A stretch of DNA of 64,000 nt from Gordionus sp. m RMFG-2023 (taxonomy: Eukaryota; Nematomorpha; Gordioida; Chordodea; Parachordodidae): the NCBI RefSeq assembly GCF_954871325.1, contig NC_088776.1:18538052-18602051 (forward strand). The letters are read 5' to 3'. The notes below the pieces were generated by a model. That model was not told the origin of the DNA. It did not search any database and saw only the letters and a list, made by a program, of their open reading frames with translations. The position numbers and the translations under genes were made by a program. Below are positions 32,194 to 45,000 of the stretch, piece after piece (position 1 is the stretch's first letter; each line of letters begins with the position of its first letter).

Positions 32194-34132
32194 TAGAGAA
32201 CTGCACGGGCTGTCCGTAGCCCGACCCGACCCGACCCGACCCGAGGCTCGGGTCGGGTTCGGACATCAAAAAAAAATTTCTCGGGTTCGGGTTGGGTTGT
32301 AAAAGCTGTCCGACCAGAAAACCCGACCCGACCCGACCCGAAAATATATATAATATTATTAATATCTTAAATAGTTAGTATAATTTATAATATTAATTAT
32401 AAAATCATATTATTTAATATTTATCACATTTTAGGATTAAAATGTCAATCATATTAACATGTCATGTCATTATTAATTATTATTTTATAAACCTAACAAC
32501 CGGATACCAAACTATTTTATTACTAAATTGTGTTTCTCGTAAATTACAAGATAAGACATATTTTATGTAAGTTTTATTTATTATTTATCTAGCCTATACA
32601 TTGTCTTTTTTAACATTTGTTTTAACCCTTCACTACAAAGGTAGAAAAAACTCCCTTAACTACAAAGGTGGGGTCTATTTTACCCCAAATTTTGATTAGA
32701 TATATCTCAAAACATATTAAAAATTGAGATCTAAAATTTTGAGTATATATTTAAAAAATATTGGAGATAATAAATACAAAATCTTAGATTAATATTTACT
32801 TCCAAAAAAAAGTTAGACAAATTTTCCTAAAATTACTGAAATAAAATTTTCTTTTTCAGTACTTCCTTTAATTATTTTATTATCACTAAATAAAATTCAA
32901 AAAATTCAAATTTTATTAAATCAATGTTGAATAATGATAATTACATAAATTTTATAAAAAAATATCATATATCAAAAAAAATATTAATCATCAAATATGT
33001 AAAATTTTGAGATAATTTCTGGTTTTAACAATTCACCAGTTGTTACATCAATTTTATTATCACAATGTAGTGTTGAAAGCAACACTACATTCTTATACCT
33101 TTTTGGTATATATGAAACTATAGTAGTATTTTCTTTGATCCAAATAAACTTGAATATATATCTCTTTTTTTATTAAAAAATAATGCAGGTAACTGCTTTT
33201 TATTTTTTTTAATAGTCCCTACTATTGTTAGGGAATGTGAAGATATTAAATAATTAGCTAATTCATAGATAGTAAACCAATTGTCCATTGTAATATTTCT
33301 ATTACTTTTTGAAATTGGTTGAATTAGTCTTTCAACTACATCAAATGGCTTGTTTGACAATTTATATGGCCCTTCTGGCTGATTTTGCCAGTAAGAATCA
33401 ACTAGAGCATATATTTTCAGACCATATTTTGATGGTTTATTTGGCATATATTGCCTAAATGGACATTTTCCTTTGAATGCAGGAAGCATTTCATCAATAG
33501 TAACATATTGTCTAACAGAATAGTATTATTGCAATTATCATTAAAAATATCAAAAATTTCTCTAATATGTGTGGCTTTATCAAGTGCTTTCCTTGTATTT
33601 CTTGTATTCATATCATCAAATCTAAACACTTTCAATAGAAATTGGAATCTATTTATATTCATAGTATATCTAAATATATCAACACCAAATCCATCCTTAT
33701 TCCATAAATCTCTTATATTTTGATGACTGGATTTATAAACTCCGGAATGTATCATTACATTTTAGATTAGTTAATCGCCTCGCATAAATGATGCTTATTA
33801 TATAATCGTTATAATTTTTAAATTCGCTTGTATATTAATCGTTTTATAATATTTTTTACAAATTTAATAAAATGCAACTTAATATATATCTTGAATAGAT
33901 TATGGCCGTCAAATAAACTTTTATTTAAGGTGGCTGAACTGAATAAATACACATAAATTTTTTTTTGGTTATTATAATATTAAAACTTAAATTGCAAAAT
34001 TTTATTCGGGTCGGGCTCGGGTTGGATTAAAAAATGTGTGCTCGGGCTCGGGTCGGGCTCGGACAAAAAAAAATTTTAAATTCGGGCTCGGGTCGGGCTC
34101 GGGTTGCGAAAAAATTACTTTGCAGTTCTCTA
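32194..34132. mobile_element. hAT-type element with GGGTCGGGC repeats, 8-bp target duplication
   Basis: Starts TAGAGAACTGCA and ends TGCAGTTCTCTA. CTCCTCCC flanks both sides exactly (32186-32193 and 34133-34140). Subterminal GACCCGACCC/GGGTCGGGCTCGGG runs sit at both ends. No hAT transposase is left; the interior holds a piggyBac remnant. It sits inside the R2-type LINE. Confidence 0.85.
32631..33760 (-). pseudogene. piggyBac transposon remnant
   Basis: A piggyBac-like end, TTAACCCTTCACTAC, is at 32631. Minus-strand coding from 33755 covers the middle of the transposase: NINRFQFLLKVFRFDD; then a frameshift near 33500 into MLPAFKGKCPFRQYMPNKPS (GxxPFxQYxxxKP motif); DNWFTIYELANYL with the second catalytic Asp; then, after another frameshift, SYIPKRYKNVVLLST and LLKPEII near 33000-33115. 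The N-terminal third and C-terminal zinc domain are missing, as is the second terminus. This is a plain DNA-transposon relic nested in the hAT-type element. Confidence 0.8.
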
Positions 34133-36433
34133 CTCCTCCCTCTTTAAACCATAAATTCCGCAGAAAATTGATTTCTGAAAAATTAGACCATGGAGATATT
34201 AGTGGTGCTGCCCGAATATTGACTTCTGATGATATTATTTCTTCTATCAACCCTACTATTTTTCAACAACTTCTCAAAAAACATCCATTGGCGTCCCCTT
34301 CCAACATTCACCCGCATGGCTTTTCTCCTATTTCCTTTTACCTGTGATAAAGTTCTTTAGTGATTTTTAAAAAAGGGAAGACAGGTGGTTTAGACGGGTT
34401 TAGACCAGGTGTTTTTGTTTATTTAGTTCAATGCCTTGATATACTCCATATTCTTTTTGGTGCACGTCTTGTTTCATTAACCAAATTTGATGGTATTAGA
34501 CTTATAGCCATAGGTCATTTTTTCATCGATTAATCACCAAGGTTATAGTAAATATGATCCGTAATAAAACCAGTTTCCTTCCATTTCCCTCTTAGTTAGG
34601 TATTGGAGTTAGAGGGGGGTACGAAGTAGCCTCACATGTAATGCGTATTTTTATAAACACTGAAGCGGATAAGATTTTCTACAAGTTAAACTTCAGAAAT
34701 CCCTTCAACAGCATTCATAGGAGCTCATTTTTATCCTCTTTCTTACAACATTTCTTCAAATATTAGAATTTCCTGGCTATCGAGTACATTGAAATTGAAG
34801 CTTCGAAAATTGGCCATTATTTAAATAGAAAAAGCGTGTTATCCTCCCCCAACAATAAGGATATTATACCTCCCCCAGACTTTAAAATCATTCCGCACAA
34901 GAAACTCTGTTTTTTAGGTTCTCCAATCAGCTTTTCAATTTCCTTTGTTAAAGCTTTTTTGACAATTTGATTCAATCTCCTTTTAATTCTCTAAAGAATC
35001 TTCCTCATCTTCCCACGCTTCAATATTTTTTCCTCACCAAAGAATTATTTTTCTTACCAAAATTCTTACACATCTTTAAATCTTCTACGGCTTTCCAATA
35101 TAATTCACTCCTTAAGTCCTTCGAATTAAAATTTAAATATTTCATCAAATCCCTTTTAGTCCTAAAGTTTTCTTATTTTTATTGGTTATTTGCCTCTTTG
35201 CCGGTATACCAGGGAGAACTTGGATTTTTACAACCCCCCCCCCCCCCTCCTCATTTAATGGCAAATGCTTGTTTTCTTTCTTCATGGATATCTGACTCTA
35301 ATTCTCCGTTTATTGAGTTGAACGATCCACTTTTAGCTTATGCCAAACAATCTTGCCTTACTTTAGTTCTCCAAGGGTCCAATCATCCCGTTTCAACCAT
35401 TTAAAGAACTTCATAGTTCCAATGTTTCAATGTGTATTTGAAAAACTTTTGTGTTTCGATCTAACTAACCTTCAACTACTCAAAAACGCAAAAAAATTCT
35501 AACGGCCATAGCTAGACGCGATCCTGAGTTGGAAAGGAAATGTTACTCACAAAGGATGAGTTTCAAATTATCAATGGTAATAGGCTAGGTTGTCTTATCC
35601 CGTCTGTTGACATTTATGCTGCCTACAATAATCAAGTTAAACCATTTTCTAGGCATTGTTTCTTTTGCCTTAAGGTCATCAGCCGTCTTTGCGATATGAC
35701 AATCTAAATAGGTTGATCAACAAATCTTTCATTTCTGCCGATTTCTCCTATAGTTTGGAGCTGTTAGGTTTTTTAAATGATGATAGTAAGCGTCCCAATG
35801 GCATGTTTTTAACATCTTGGATCAGCGGCAAAGACTTGTTTGGGATGTGTCATGTGCTACCTCATTTCCCGCCAGTAGAAACTCTGACCTCTTGAACTCC
35901 AAGAAATTAAAAAATGCAAAAATATAGGCATTTATATAACTCTAATCTTCAGTGTTTTGTGGAACCCCGGTCCCCAATCCCTAAAATTTTTAAATCAATT
36001 GGGATAATAAATTTAAATAAGAACGGGGGTTGAAAACGAGTCCATTTCCCTCAAACAAATCAATTTAAAATCTAAAGAATTACAAGTGTTTGAAACACTC
36101 CATTACCCTCTTAGTTCCTTTAACACACGGAATTGATATTTTTATTTTTTGTTTACATTTAAAACGTATGTTTTATTAATTATAGTTATATTATAATCAA
36201 AATTTTATAAAACTAGATAAAATATACACTTTGTTCAAAATAGAGAATATAATTTCTAAATAGAAAATAATCTCTCGAAAGATGCATGCAATGACCTAGG
36301 GTAAAAGTTGCCCCTCCTGTCATGTTTTTTAAATATTGATATTTCGATGAAACCCCTCCATAAAAATATTTATTTTTATTTTTAAATATTAAAAAAATAA
36401 TAATTCGTCGTATAAAAACAATACACCTTCGCG

Positions 36434-38837
36434 CAGGGGCATACGCAGCGGGAAGAAGCAAGGAGACAACCCCCCCCCCCCAAGCTAAAAAATGCAGATG
36501 CCGGATAAATTTAAAAAAATATTATTGTTTATATTCAGTTGTATATTTTATAATATTTATTCCATTCTCTTTCTTTTTAAGTATATATTTAATTACATTT
36601 ATTTATCACATTCGTTTACTAAGTTATTTTATCAATTAATTTCGATTTCAAGTTTTTCTTGGCGTAATATTTATTTATTATTTTCAAATTTCTAGTCAAA
36701 TAATAATTATGGACATAAGAAATTTTTTTAAACATATTGTTGATGAAAAATCCTAGTCATCTTACAAAAAAGTAAAAATAATTTTATTACATTTTATAAT
36801 TAGCCTAGACATAAGCTCCTTAAAAATGTATAAAAGATACCTATGATAAATATTATATTTAATAATATATTTTATTTATATTTCACTCCTCAAATTTCAA
36901 TATCCACAAACTTTATGTGCTAATTGAAAGTTAAAATTTTAAAACAGCAATTTTACTAGGTTATGGCTAGAATTCTCAATATGAGACAATGGAGCTTATC
37001 GCAAGAATGAGTCCTGTTAGGTAAGTCAACATGTACAAAGATGCTGGAGAAATTTTTGGCAATCATCAAAAAACAAATTATCACAAACGCTGGGAACCTA
37101 TTATTTCTTCAAATAAATTGTGTGGATATGATATCTATTTTATCACATATTGACAAAGATAGGATTAAAATAGCAAAAGAAAATAGATGTAAGATCAAGC
37201 TAACTATTGAGGCCATACTATATTGTGGATTGCAGGAACTTGAATTACGTGGCCATTTGGATTCAGGAAGCTTGAATTTCAATAATAATGATAATGAAGG
37301 TAATTTTCGTGGTCTTTTAAAATTTAAAACATTAGGGGGATTCTGTAAACAGAATTATTTCTGAAAATCTTTGTCCAACAAGGAGAAAGACATTGCAAAA
37401 AGCTTGTCCAACGAGATAGAGTCTTCGCCATCAAGCAGTAACAGCTTTTATAGATTTAGAAGAGTCCATTATTAATGCTTACTGAAATATCACAATTGCC
37501 CGAAGGAGATATTCAGAAGCAAGCAAATCATTGGATTCAATACTTATACTTTTTTTTTCTCATTAGAATGTATATTATACAACTATTTTATGTATTTTCA
37601 AAAATATAACATTGACTTGATTGAGACGATGAGAATAGCGGAGAGCATTTTATCAGAAATCAGGGAAATTAGGGCTAATGTTGTTGAAGAATTTCATTAT
37701 TTATATGTTATTTTTGAGTCAAAAGCAGAGTTATACGAGTTTAACATTTGTCTCCCTCGACTTGAGCGAGGCAGGCTCATAGTCCTAACATTAATATAGG
37801 GTCAGTAGAAGAGTATTATAAAATAAATGTCTTTATCCCTCTCTTAGATACATTTATAACCCAAATAAATGAACGGGTTTTAATTCATCAGGCAGCACTT
37901 AACAGTCTGCCTCTGCAGATATTACTTCTACAAACGTCTTTTCAACCTTTTTCAGATGGTAATAGAAAATAAATAAAATATTTATCAGATTTTTTTCATG
38001 AAGATGTTAAAGTATCTTATGATGCCTTATTAGCTGAATGCCAAATATTGTATAAAAGATTAACTATGGTTGATATAGTCCCAAAAAATGTATGGATGCT
38101 TTGCATAATTTTAAACATCTTTAATATTTTCCCAATGTATTAAAATTATTAATATTAGTAACTTTTCACATTAGTACTGAACATTTACTTCTTTAAGAAG
38201 AATAAAAACATACCTAAGGAGTACAAATGATAATATTTTGAATATTCATAGGCAATTGATGCCAAGCACGGATGAGATAATTGAAAAATTAACCCAATCC
38301 CAATGAAGATTGGATTTTACATTATAAATTTATAATATGCTTCTTAATAATATTTTTTGTGCGATTTATTTTTTAATTATATTTTTTCATGAATACTTTT
38401 TAAGTTATTGCATACAAAATACAATTATTCCTAAGAAACTTCTGTAATAATTTATATTTCTAACATTTAAATTTTTATACTTTATATATAAATTTTAAAA
38501 GCTCAAAAAATTTAAATTTCTATTTTGGGTCATTTATTTATAATGATTTATATGCTGGTTATATCCACTTAATATTTTATAATTCACATTTATTTTGTAG
38601 TTTTTATATGCCGCCGGTTATATTCGTTTAATATTTTTTTAACTCACATTTATTTTACAGTTTTCTATATGCCGGTTTATATATTTATTTTTTATGATTC
38701 ACATTAATTTATAATTCGGTATTAGAAATAGTTACTAGTCCTAAAAAAATGTATGCTTGAAATAACAATGATTTTATTCTTAAAATATTTAATCCCCCCC
38801 CCCCCCCCCCCACATCAAATTCCTGCGTACGCGCCTG
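36434..38837 (+). mobile_element. hAT element of the DUF4371/ZMYM type, decayed
   Basis: Ends are CAGGGGCATACGCAG and, inverted, CAGGCGCGTACGCAG, flanked by CCTTCGCG (36426-36433) and CTTTCGCG (38838-38845), an 8-bp duplication with one mismatch. Plus-strand pieces in order: KENRCKIKLTIEAILYCGLQ and ELRGHLDSGS with EGNFRGLLKF (37041-37364); IDLIETMRIAESIL (37620); VEEYYKINVFIPLLDTFI (37800-37860); LNIHRQLMPSTDEIIEKL (near 38240-38310). These are the ordered motifs of DUF4371-type hAT transposases. Several frameshifts and stops show it is dead. Poly-C/G runs lie 40-45 bp inside the left end and about 25 bp inside the right. Confidence 0.8.
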
Positions 38838-38845
38838 CTTTCGCG

Positions 38846-41086
38846 TATTATCATTACTGAAAAAAAAATTGATTCCAAATTAGTGTTCATACATAAAATA
38901 CAATTATTTTAAAAAATAATAAAAAATAAAAATTTGAGAATGTTTAAAAATATAAGTTCGTATAAATTTTTTGATCTTTGTTTCTATGAGAGAGATTGAC
39001 TTAGGGAATGATTTGTTAAGAAACTCAAGTCCCGTATCAATCATCAGGGAAGTGAATAGAGTGCGGTCATTAGATTGCAAGCTGTATAAAAAAGTTTCAA
39101 CTGCTATTACTGGCCCATCCCAATCCTTCTGTCTACGGACTGTGGGAAGATGAATTCTGAAATTTATCAAAAATAATAATTAATAAAGGTTTTAATTATC
39201 CAATAACTATCTTATATAAAATATTAAACCTTATTCTATCTAAAATCATTCTTTATTTGAACAAAAAGCATGTTTAAACTACCATAAAATTAAAATTTAA
39301 AGATATTGAGGATCTGGAACTACTTTTCAGAGGTTCATATGAGCTTTTTTGTGTTATTTTTAAAACTTATTTTTGCTCAATAAAATTTGAATATGGTAAG
39401 AAATAATATTAGAAAAAAGAAACAACTAATAAAGTAGAGATCATTAATAAATTTAATGAAAATCCGTCCTTACTAGCCGTTACGGAGAAAACAAACTTAG
39501 GTTAGAAACAGCAAAAATATATAAATCAAGATTAACGAAACAACAATATTTAAAATTGTGATCAAGACAAATTTTCAAGAAAGTGAGAGAAAATATATTA
39601 AATTTAATAAATGCAGCAAAATGTTTATGGAATTTGCTTTTTTTGGCATGTATCCTATCGTTTTAATCTATTCTTTATTTATTTAAATTGTCAATAATTT
39701 CCCTAATATATAATTATTTTCCATTATGCCTCATTTATATAATAAAGTGGTAGAGAAATAATATATATATCATTTTTATATTAAAAAATAATTAATATTA
39801 GCAGCTTAAAAGAGCATTTGGAAAGCTTATCCTTCCCCGGGTGTAGCTCATCCATTCCCAAATATTTTTTTCAGTAAAATTAATATCGTTAATGAGTATA
39901 TATTTTTTTAAATATTATTTTTATGCATGGCAAGTGGAATAAAAATATTATTTATTCAATATTATCAAGTAGTTTTAATTTTATTGACATTTGCTTTTTA
40001 GGGTTCGCATGATCCCTGATCTCCCCTACTTAGGGAATAGTATAGGTTTACCTCAATAATAATCGCTTAATCCTTGCAATTGTTTTCCTTTTCACCGTAA
40101 CTTACTTTTTCTTAAAAAGATAAAAATAACCACGGGTAAGAAATTTATAAAACATAAATGCCAAATCATAACTTTCCATAGGCTGGCCCCGATCGAATAC
40201 CTAAAAATTAGCTAAATATCCTCCGACTCCCTTCCTAGATAAAACTTGGCAATTTCTATACCACTGGGTGAATAAGTAATAACCTAAGGATCATGATTGG
40301 AAGAATTTATTTATCTAATATTTATAATCTAACGTTTTAATTCTTTAAGTCTTAAATTAATATACGTATTTTATTTAACAGTGGGTGATATGACTTTTGA
40401 TATTGAGCCTGGAAAATGCCGTATTGAAATATTGATTAGGATTTTCCCAAATACCATTTTAGGTATTAACGATTAATTGATTTCTTATTACCAGTAAAAA
40501 AAATTCCCTGTTTTGCAAAAAATAATTTTCTCTAGATATCTGGATTGATGGTGACAATTTTAGGGCTAAATTAACGAGCACATCATTTTTTCCCGAAACG
40601 CGTTTTTGGCCGTCTTGGATCAGTATTAGTAAAAGTGCAACATCTACAAAACCTTTTGCCACATATGTTGTTCTCATCAAAGACCCCAAAAACATAATAA
40701 TATTTAAGGTTTTATTATTTAAAATGTCCTAATACTTTTTTCTAAGTTATAAAATCTATAATTTTTTATTTATACCATTTTTAGTGCATCAAATTGCTCA
40801 CTCTGGAAGTCAAATATCTATAAATATCATATTTGTTTTATCGAGATTCAATTATTTATGTTATTATGCTAAATTTTGATTAAACAATTGCAATTTTTTT
40901 AAATATTTATTATACCTTTATCAAAATTGTATGTGAATAAAGATAGCAAATATTATTTTGAATATTATTTAAAATTAAAAAATATTTTGTGATTTATAAG
41001 GTATTATGCAAACAAAAAATAAAACCATTATTATGTTGACTCATAATGTTAGAATAGGTTATTTTATAACTTTATTCTAGGAGGAG
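38846..41086. other. AT-rich stretch without a recognised gene
   Basis: Two open stretches on the minus strand (38904-39170, 88 codons; 40459-40695, 78 codons) have ordinary composition but no motif I recognise. They are more likely remnants of unidentified elements than genes. Nothing else was seen. Confidence 0.4.
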
Positions 41087-41710
41087 ATATCAGAGACCTG
41101 AAGACCCGATCTGGAAATGGTATTATTTTAAAAATCCGATGGCGTAAAATATAATAATTTGTGCCGGGCCGATATAAATTTTTCTAAAACTTTTATTAAT
41201 GGAAGATCATATAAATGGAAAGAATATTTATTTAATGCTCATATTTTCAAATCCTTTTGAAAAAATTTGCAAAATACAAGCAATATTAATAAAAACAACA
41301 AAATTTTAAAAATTCCGGGCCGTGCCGTAAAATGGCCAAAATTAACCTTCCAGATCAAGTCCAACTCATTCAGACTAAAAGTGAATACTATTATTTCAGT
41401 CAAAATATTTTTTAAATTATCTTTTATATTATACCTATATCAATATTTTGTCTTGATAAAGTTTTCCTTACCTCCTAAAACCTAGACCCGCCCACTGAGA
41501 GTGATAAATATCAATATAATATAAAGATATTTTAATTATATTTTTTGATGCCCATATCAAATTGTATTTTTAACCCCCCTCCCCCATTTTCCAGACCAAG
41601 TTCAACCCGTGAATATTTCAGTCAAAATATATTTTAATCGATATTTTGTGTTGACACAAATATTCCTGCCTCCCCCATAACTTAGACTCGCTCATTAAGA
41701 GGGATAGATT
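41087..41710 (+). repeat. Interspersed repeat, partial copy C
   Basis: Starts near CAGAGACCTGAAGACCCG and shares TTTAATGCTCATATTTTCAA and TTTGCAAAATACA with copies A (about 22330-22600) and B (about 53440-53640). The last part holds a local duplication (41345-41505 against 41590-41710; AGATCAAGTCCAAC and AGACCAAGTTCAAC). Confidence 0.55.
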
Positions 41711-42891
41711 GGCTTCCAGTTGGTTAAATCTTTTGATTAGCTATCGATTGATATCTATAATAGACATATCTTCTCTAATAATGGCAAGAAAAAACAACTA
41801 AGCAGAGGGAGCAATATAAATCGGATGAACATTAGTATAATAAATATCATTGGAAGAATATTGGTATTAATGTTGTTAAACACATCGATTTGAGCCGATT
41901 TTTTAAAACGGCTAACTGATACTTTCCTCCAGAGGCGTATCCAGGATTTTCCTATAGGGGGTAATTTTTTTTTTTGGGGGGGACTTCTCTTAGCTGATCT
42001 TTGAGCTATTCATTTAAATTATTCATAATTCAATAATAACTAAATCAATATTTTTAGCTTTTATTTATTAATTCGCGCTCATGGATATTTAAAGAAGAAA
42101 AACAGTTATAACCCAAATTTTTATTATTGTAAGTTAGGTATATTATATTAAATATATTTTTATTATTTTAAGTTAGGTATATTATATTAAATAAATTTTT
42201 TTTTAAATATAAAATTGAAATAAAGTTTAGTGTCATTTTTTTTTATAAAATTGGCTTTAAAAACTAGCCTCAGCTTAAATTCACATACAGTATAAATAGA
42301 ATAAAATTTTTTTATTGAAAATACTAATTGTAGTGTTTATAAAATATTGACTAGAAAACAGTGGCGTAGCCAAGATTTATCCATGGGGGGGGGGGGGGGA
42401 GGGTTTAATTTTTTTTGGGGGGGGGGCTTCGCCCCCAAACCCTATTTTTAAATTTTGCTAATATTATATGCTTTATTTGTGTCAAATCACTATATAGTAG
42501 CCACAGGCGCGTACGTAGGAATTTGTTCTGGGGGGGGGGGGATAATAAAATTTTTTAAGAAATATTATTGTTTTTAAAAAATATCAAGCATAAATTTATT
42601 AGGTCTAATACACAATTTTAAATTAATGTGAATTATAAAAAAATTAATGTAAAGAATCACTCAAATGACCCAAAATAGAAATTTGAATTTTTTGAGCCTT
42701 TACACAAAAAGTTTCTTAGGAATAATTGCATTTTATATGTTATATATTTACAATGTAATATTCAATCATCGTTGTGATTGAGCTAATTTTTCAATTACCT
42801 CATCCTTGCTTGTCGTCTAATGCCTATGAATATTGAAAAGATCCAAACCTTTCAATCTACTTTCAGATGTTGTACTTCTTGGTATGTTTTT

Positions 42892-43217
42892 CAGAGACCT
42901 GCAGGCCCGGCCCCAGGGCTGGATAGTATTTTAATTTTTTAAATATACCCGGGCCGGGCCCGAAATTTTTTTAAAAAAACACCCAAGCCGGGCCTGAAAA
43001 TTTTATTTTAAAAAAAGCCGGGCCAGGCCTGAAATTTAAAAAAAAAGCCGAGTCGGCCCTAAATTTTTTTTAAAAAAAGCCGAGTCGGCCCTAAATTTTT
43101 TTTAAAAAAAGCCGGGCCGGGTCTGAAAATTTTTTAAAAAAACCCAGGCCGGGCCGTAAAAAATCTTTAAAAAAAATCCGGGCCGTGCTCTGCAAATGGT
43201 ACTTCTGCAGGCCTCTG
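42892..43217. mobile_element. Small GGCCCGGC-rich non-autonomous element
   Basis: CAGAGACCTGCAGGCCCGG at one end and the inverse (CTGCAGGCCTCTG) at the other, with subterminal GGGCCGGGC repeats between poly-A/T runs. The homologous DNA at about 38190-38220 (TATGTTTTTATTCTTCTT on the other strand) is the empty site. Comparison suggests only TT is duplicated. Confidence 0.65.
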
Positions 43218-44176
43218 TTATTCTTCTTAAAAAAGAGAATGTTCTCTCATTAGTTTACTAATGGGAAGAGTTTATAAACCCTTTTAATACATTGGGAATT
43301 TAATCTAAAATGTGTTTGAAATAATGCAGAGCATCCATAGCATTTTTGGGACTATATCAACCATTATTAATCTTATAAACATAATTATTCAGCTAGTAAG
43401 GAATCATAAGATTCTTTAACATCTTCACAATAAAAATCTAACAAATATTTTTTTTTCTATCACCATCTGAAAAAGGTTGGGAAGGCTTTTGCGGAAGTAA
43501 TATTTGCAGATTAGTAAGTGCTGCATGATGAATTAAAAATTCATTTATTTGGGTTATAAATGTATCTGTATAGATATACTCTTCTACTGATCCTATATTA
43601 ATGTTTTAACGATGAGCTTGCCTTGCTACAAGTCGAGGGAGACAAATATTAAACACGTATAGTTCTGCTTTTGACTCAACAATAAAATATGAAATTCTTT
43701 ATCAACATAACCCCAAATTTCTTTGAGTTCTGATAATATGCTCTCCGCCATTCTCATCTTCTTAATCAAGTCAATGTCATGTTTTTGAAAAGTAATACTT
43801 AAAATATTTGTATAATTAAATAATACATTCTAATGAGAAATAAAATTTGGAATAAGCATTGAATCCAATAATTTTCTTGCTTCTGAGAAAATATTTCTTT
43901 CAGGCCATTGTGATATTTCAGTAATAGCAAATAATTGGCTCTTCTAACTCCTTAAAAGCTATTACTGCTTGATGGCAGAGACTCTATCTCGTTGGACAAG
44001 GTTGCAATTTCTTTTTCCCCCTTAGACAAGAAGTTTCAGAAATAATAATTATTTCACTAGAAATTTGAAAATGGTAGATAAATAGTACGCCACTAAAAAT
44101 TTAAAATAATAAGTAAATATTACGCCGGAAAACTTGAAATCGAAATTAATTGATAAAATAACTTAGTAGATAAATG

Positions 44177-44399
44177 TAGTGTTGTTAAACGGCTCATTTT
44201 GAGCCGATTTTTAAAAACGGCTAACTCAATATTTTAGCTAAAAAAATATTGCCTAAGGCTCCAGATTTCGCTAATAGATGTCTAAACCTTTGTGCTATCT
44301 ATGAGCAAAATCTTTAAGCTTGCATAATATTTTTCTGGATAAAATATTGAGTTAGCCGTTTTTAAAAATCGGCTCAAATTGAGCCGTTTAACAACACTA
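44177..44399. mobile_element. 223-bp palindromic hAT element (MITE)
   Basis: Starts TAGTGTTGTTAAACGGCTC and ends with the inverse, flanked by GATAAATG on both sides (44169-44176 and 44400-44407). Each arm carries the motifs GAGCCGATTTTTAAAAACGG and CTAACTCAATATTTT. No coding capacity. Confidence 0.9.
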
Positions 44400-44549
44400 G
44401 ATAAATGTGATAATAAATGTAATTAAATATATATTTAATATGAGATACGAATAAATATTAACAAATATAAATTAATATAAACAATAATATTTTCGAAAAA
44501 TATATCCGGCATCTGCATTTTTTGGCTTTGGGGGGGGGGGGGAGTTTAT

Positions 44550-45000
44550 CAATGTTTAATAAACTGTAAATTAATCTATCCTATCCAGTGTAGAAAGAAG
44601 AAAAAAATTTGCCCCCCCCCCCCCCCCAAACCTTCCATTTTTATGATCACTCAATATATCTTATTGAGTGTTAAAAATAATAATTTTAATTAAATTTTAG
44701 AGAATTTCATTATAGATTTTATTTATTTTAATGATAAAATACAATAAAATAAATTTCAAAATGTAGAAATTTTATACAGATTATTATATTAAAAATTTAT
44801 TGTATACAACTATATTTAAAAAAATATAATTCAATAAAATATAAGTAATTCTTGTACGGTATTTAAAAAAAATATAATTTAACAATTATAATTAATACAA
44901 ATGAATCAAAATATAAATAATTCATATTGCAAATGCAATAGTTTTATTAAAAATAGGCAGAGAATCTAAAATGCAATTACACACGGAAAGGGCTTGCAAA
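44550..45000. other. AT-rich stretch without a recognised gene
   Basis: AT-rich sequence with a poly-C run near 44612-44627. No motif recognised. It belongs to the interior of the 42359-46545 element. Confidence 0.4.

Larger units (their letters stand above)
31880..36110 (+). pseudogene. R2-type LINE (restriction-like endonuclease), interrupted
   Basis: The coding signal is clear from 34139. First comes the pre-RT block typical of this LINE group (KLDHGDISGAARILTSDD, then LLKKHP), then FKKGKTGGLDGFRPG (near 34370) and LFGARLVSLTK. An RT thumb-like region reads LPVYQGELGFLQ (near 35210) with a homopolymer-encoded Pro run. The endonuclease region has KRPNGMFLTSW (near 35790), followed by LWNPGPQSLKFLN. 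Several frameshifts and stops are present. The LINE was split by the transposon at 32194-34132, whose target copies CTCCTCCC match across the gap; 31880-32185 is probably the left part, with weaker evidence. Confidence 0.7.
42504..44545 (-). mobile_element. Third-layer hAT, relative of the 36434-38837 element
   Basis: Starts CAGGCGCGTACGTAGGAATTT and then a G run. The interior is the reverse complement of the element at 36434-38837, including CCAACGAGATAGAGTC near 43985 and the IEKLAQSQ-type C-terminus near 42780. The far end stops in a G run near 44540 without a recognisable terminus, so the copy is truncated. It is itself interrupted by small elements at 42892-43217 and 44177-44399. Confidence 0.7.

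Noticed and set aside
32194-34132. The whole 1.9-kb element as a piggyBac transposon
   Set aside because: Its flanking duplication is 8 bp (CTCCTCCC) and its ends are TAGAGAACTGCA, not TTAA-type; the piggyBac sequence is an internal remnant.
35237-35251. Proline-rich domain near 35230
   Set aside because: It comes from a poly-C run inside a decayed LINE frame, not from a real domain.
38904-39170. 88-codon minus-strand ORF as a host gene
   Set aside because: No recognisable motif, an overlapping plus-strand frame, and a setting between transposons; not enough support.
40459-40695. 78-codon minus-strand ORF as a gene
   Set aside because: No family recognised and no supporting context.
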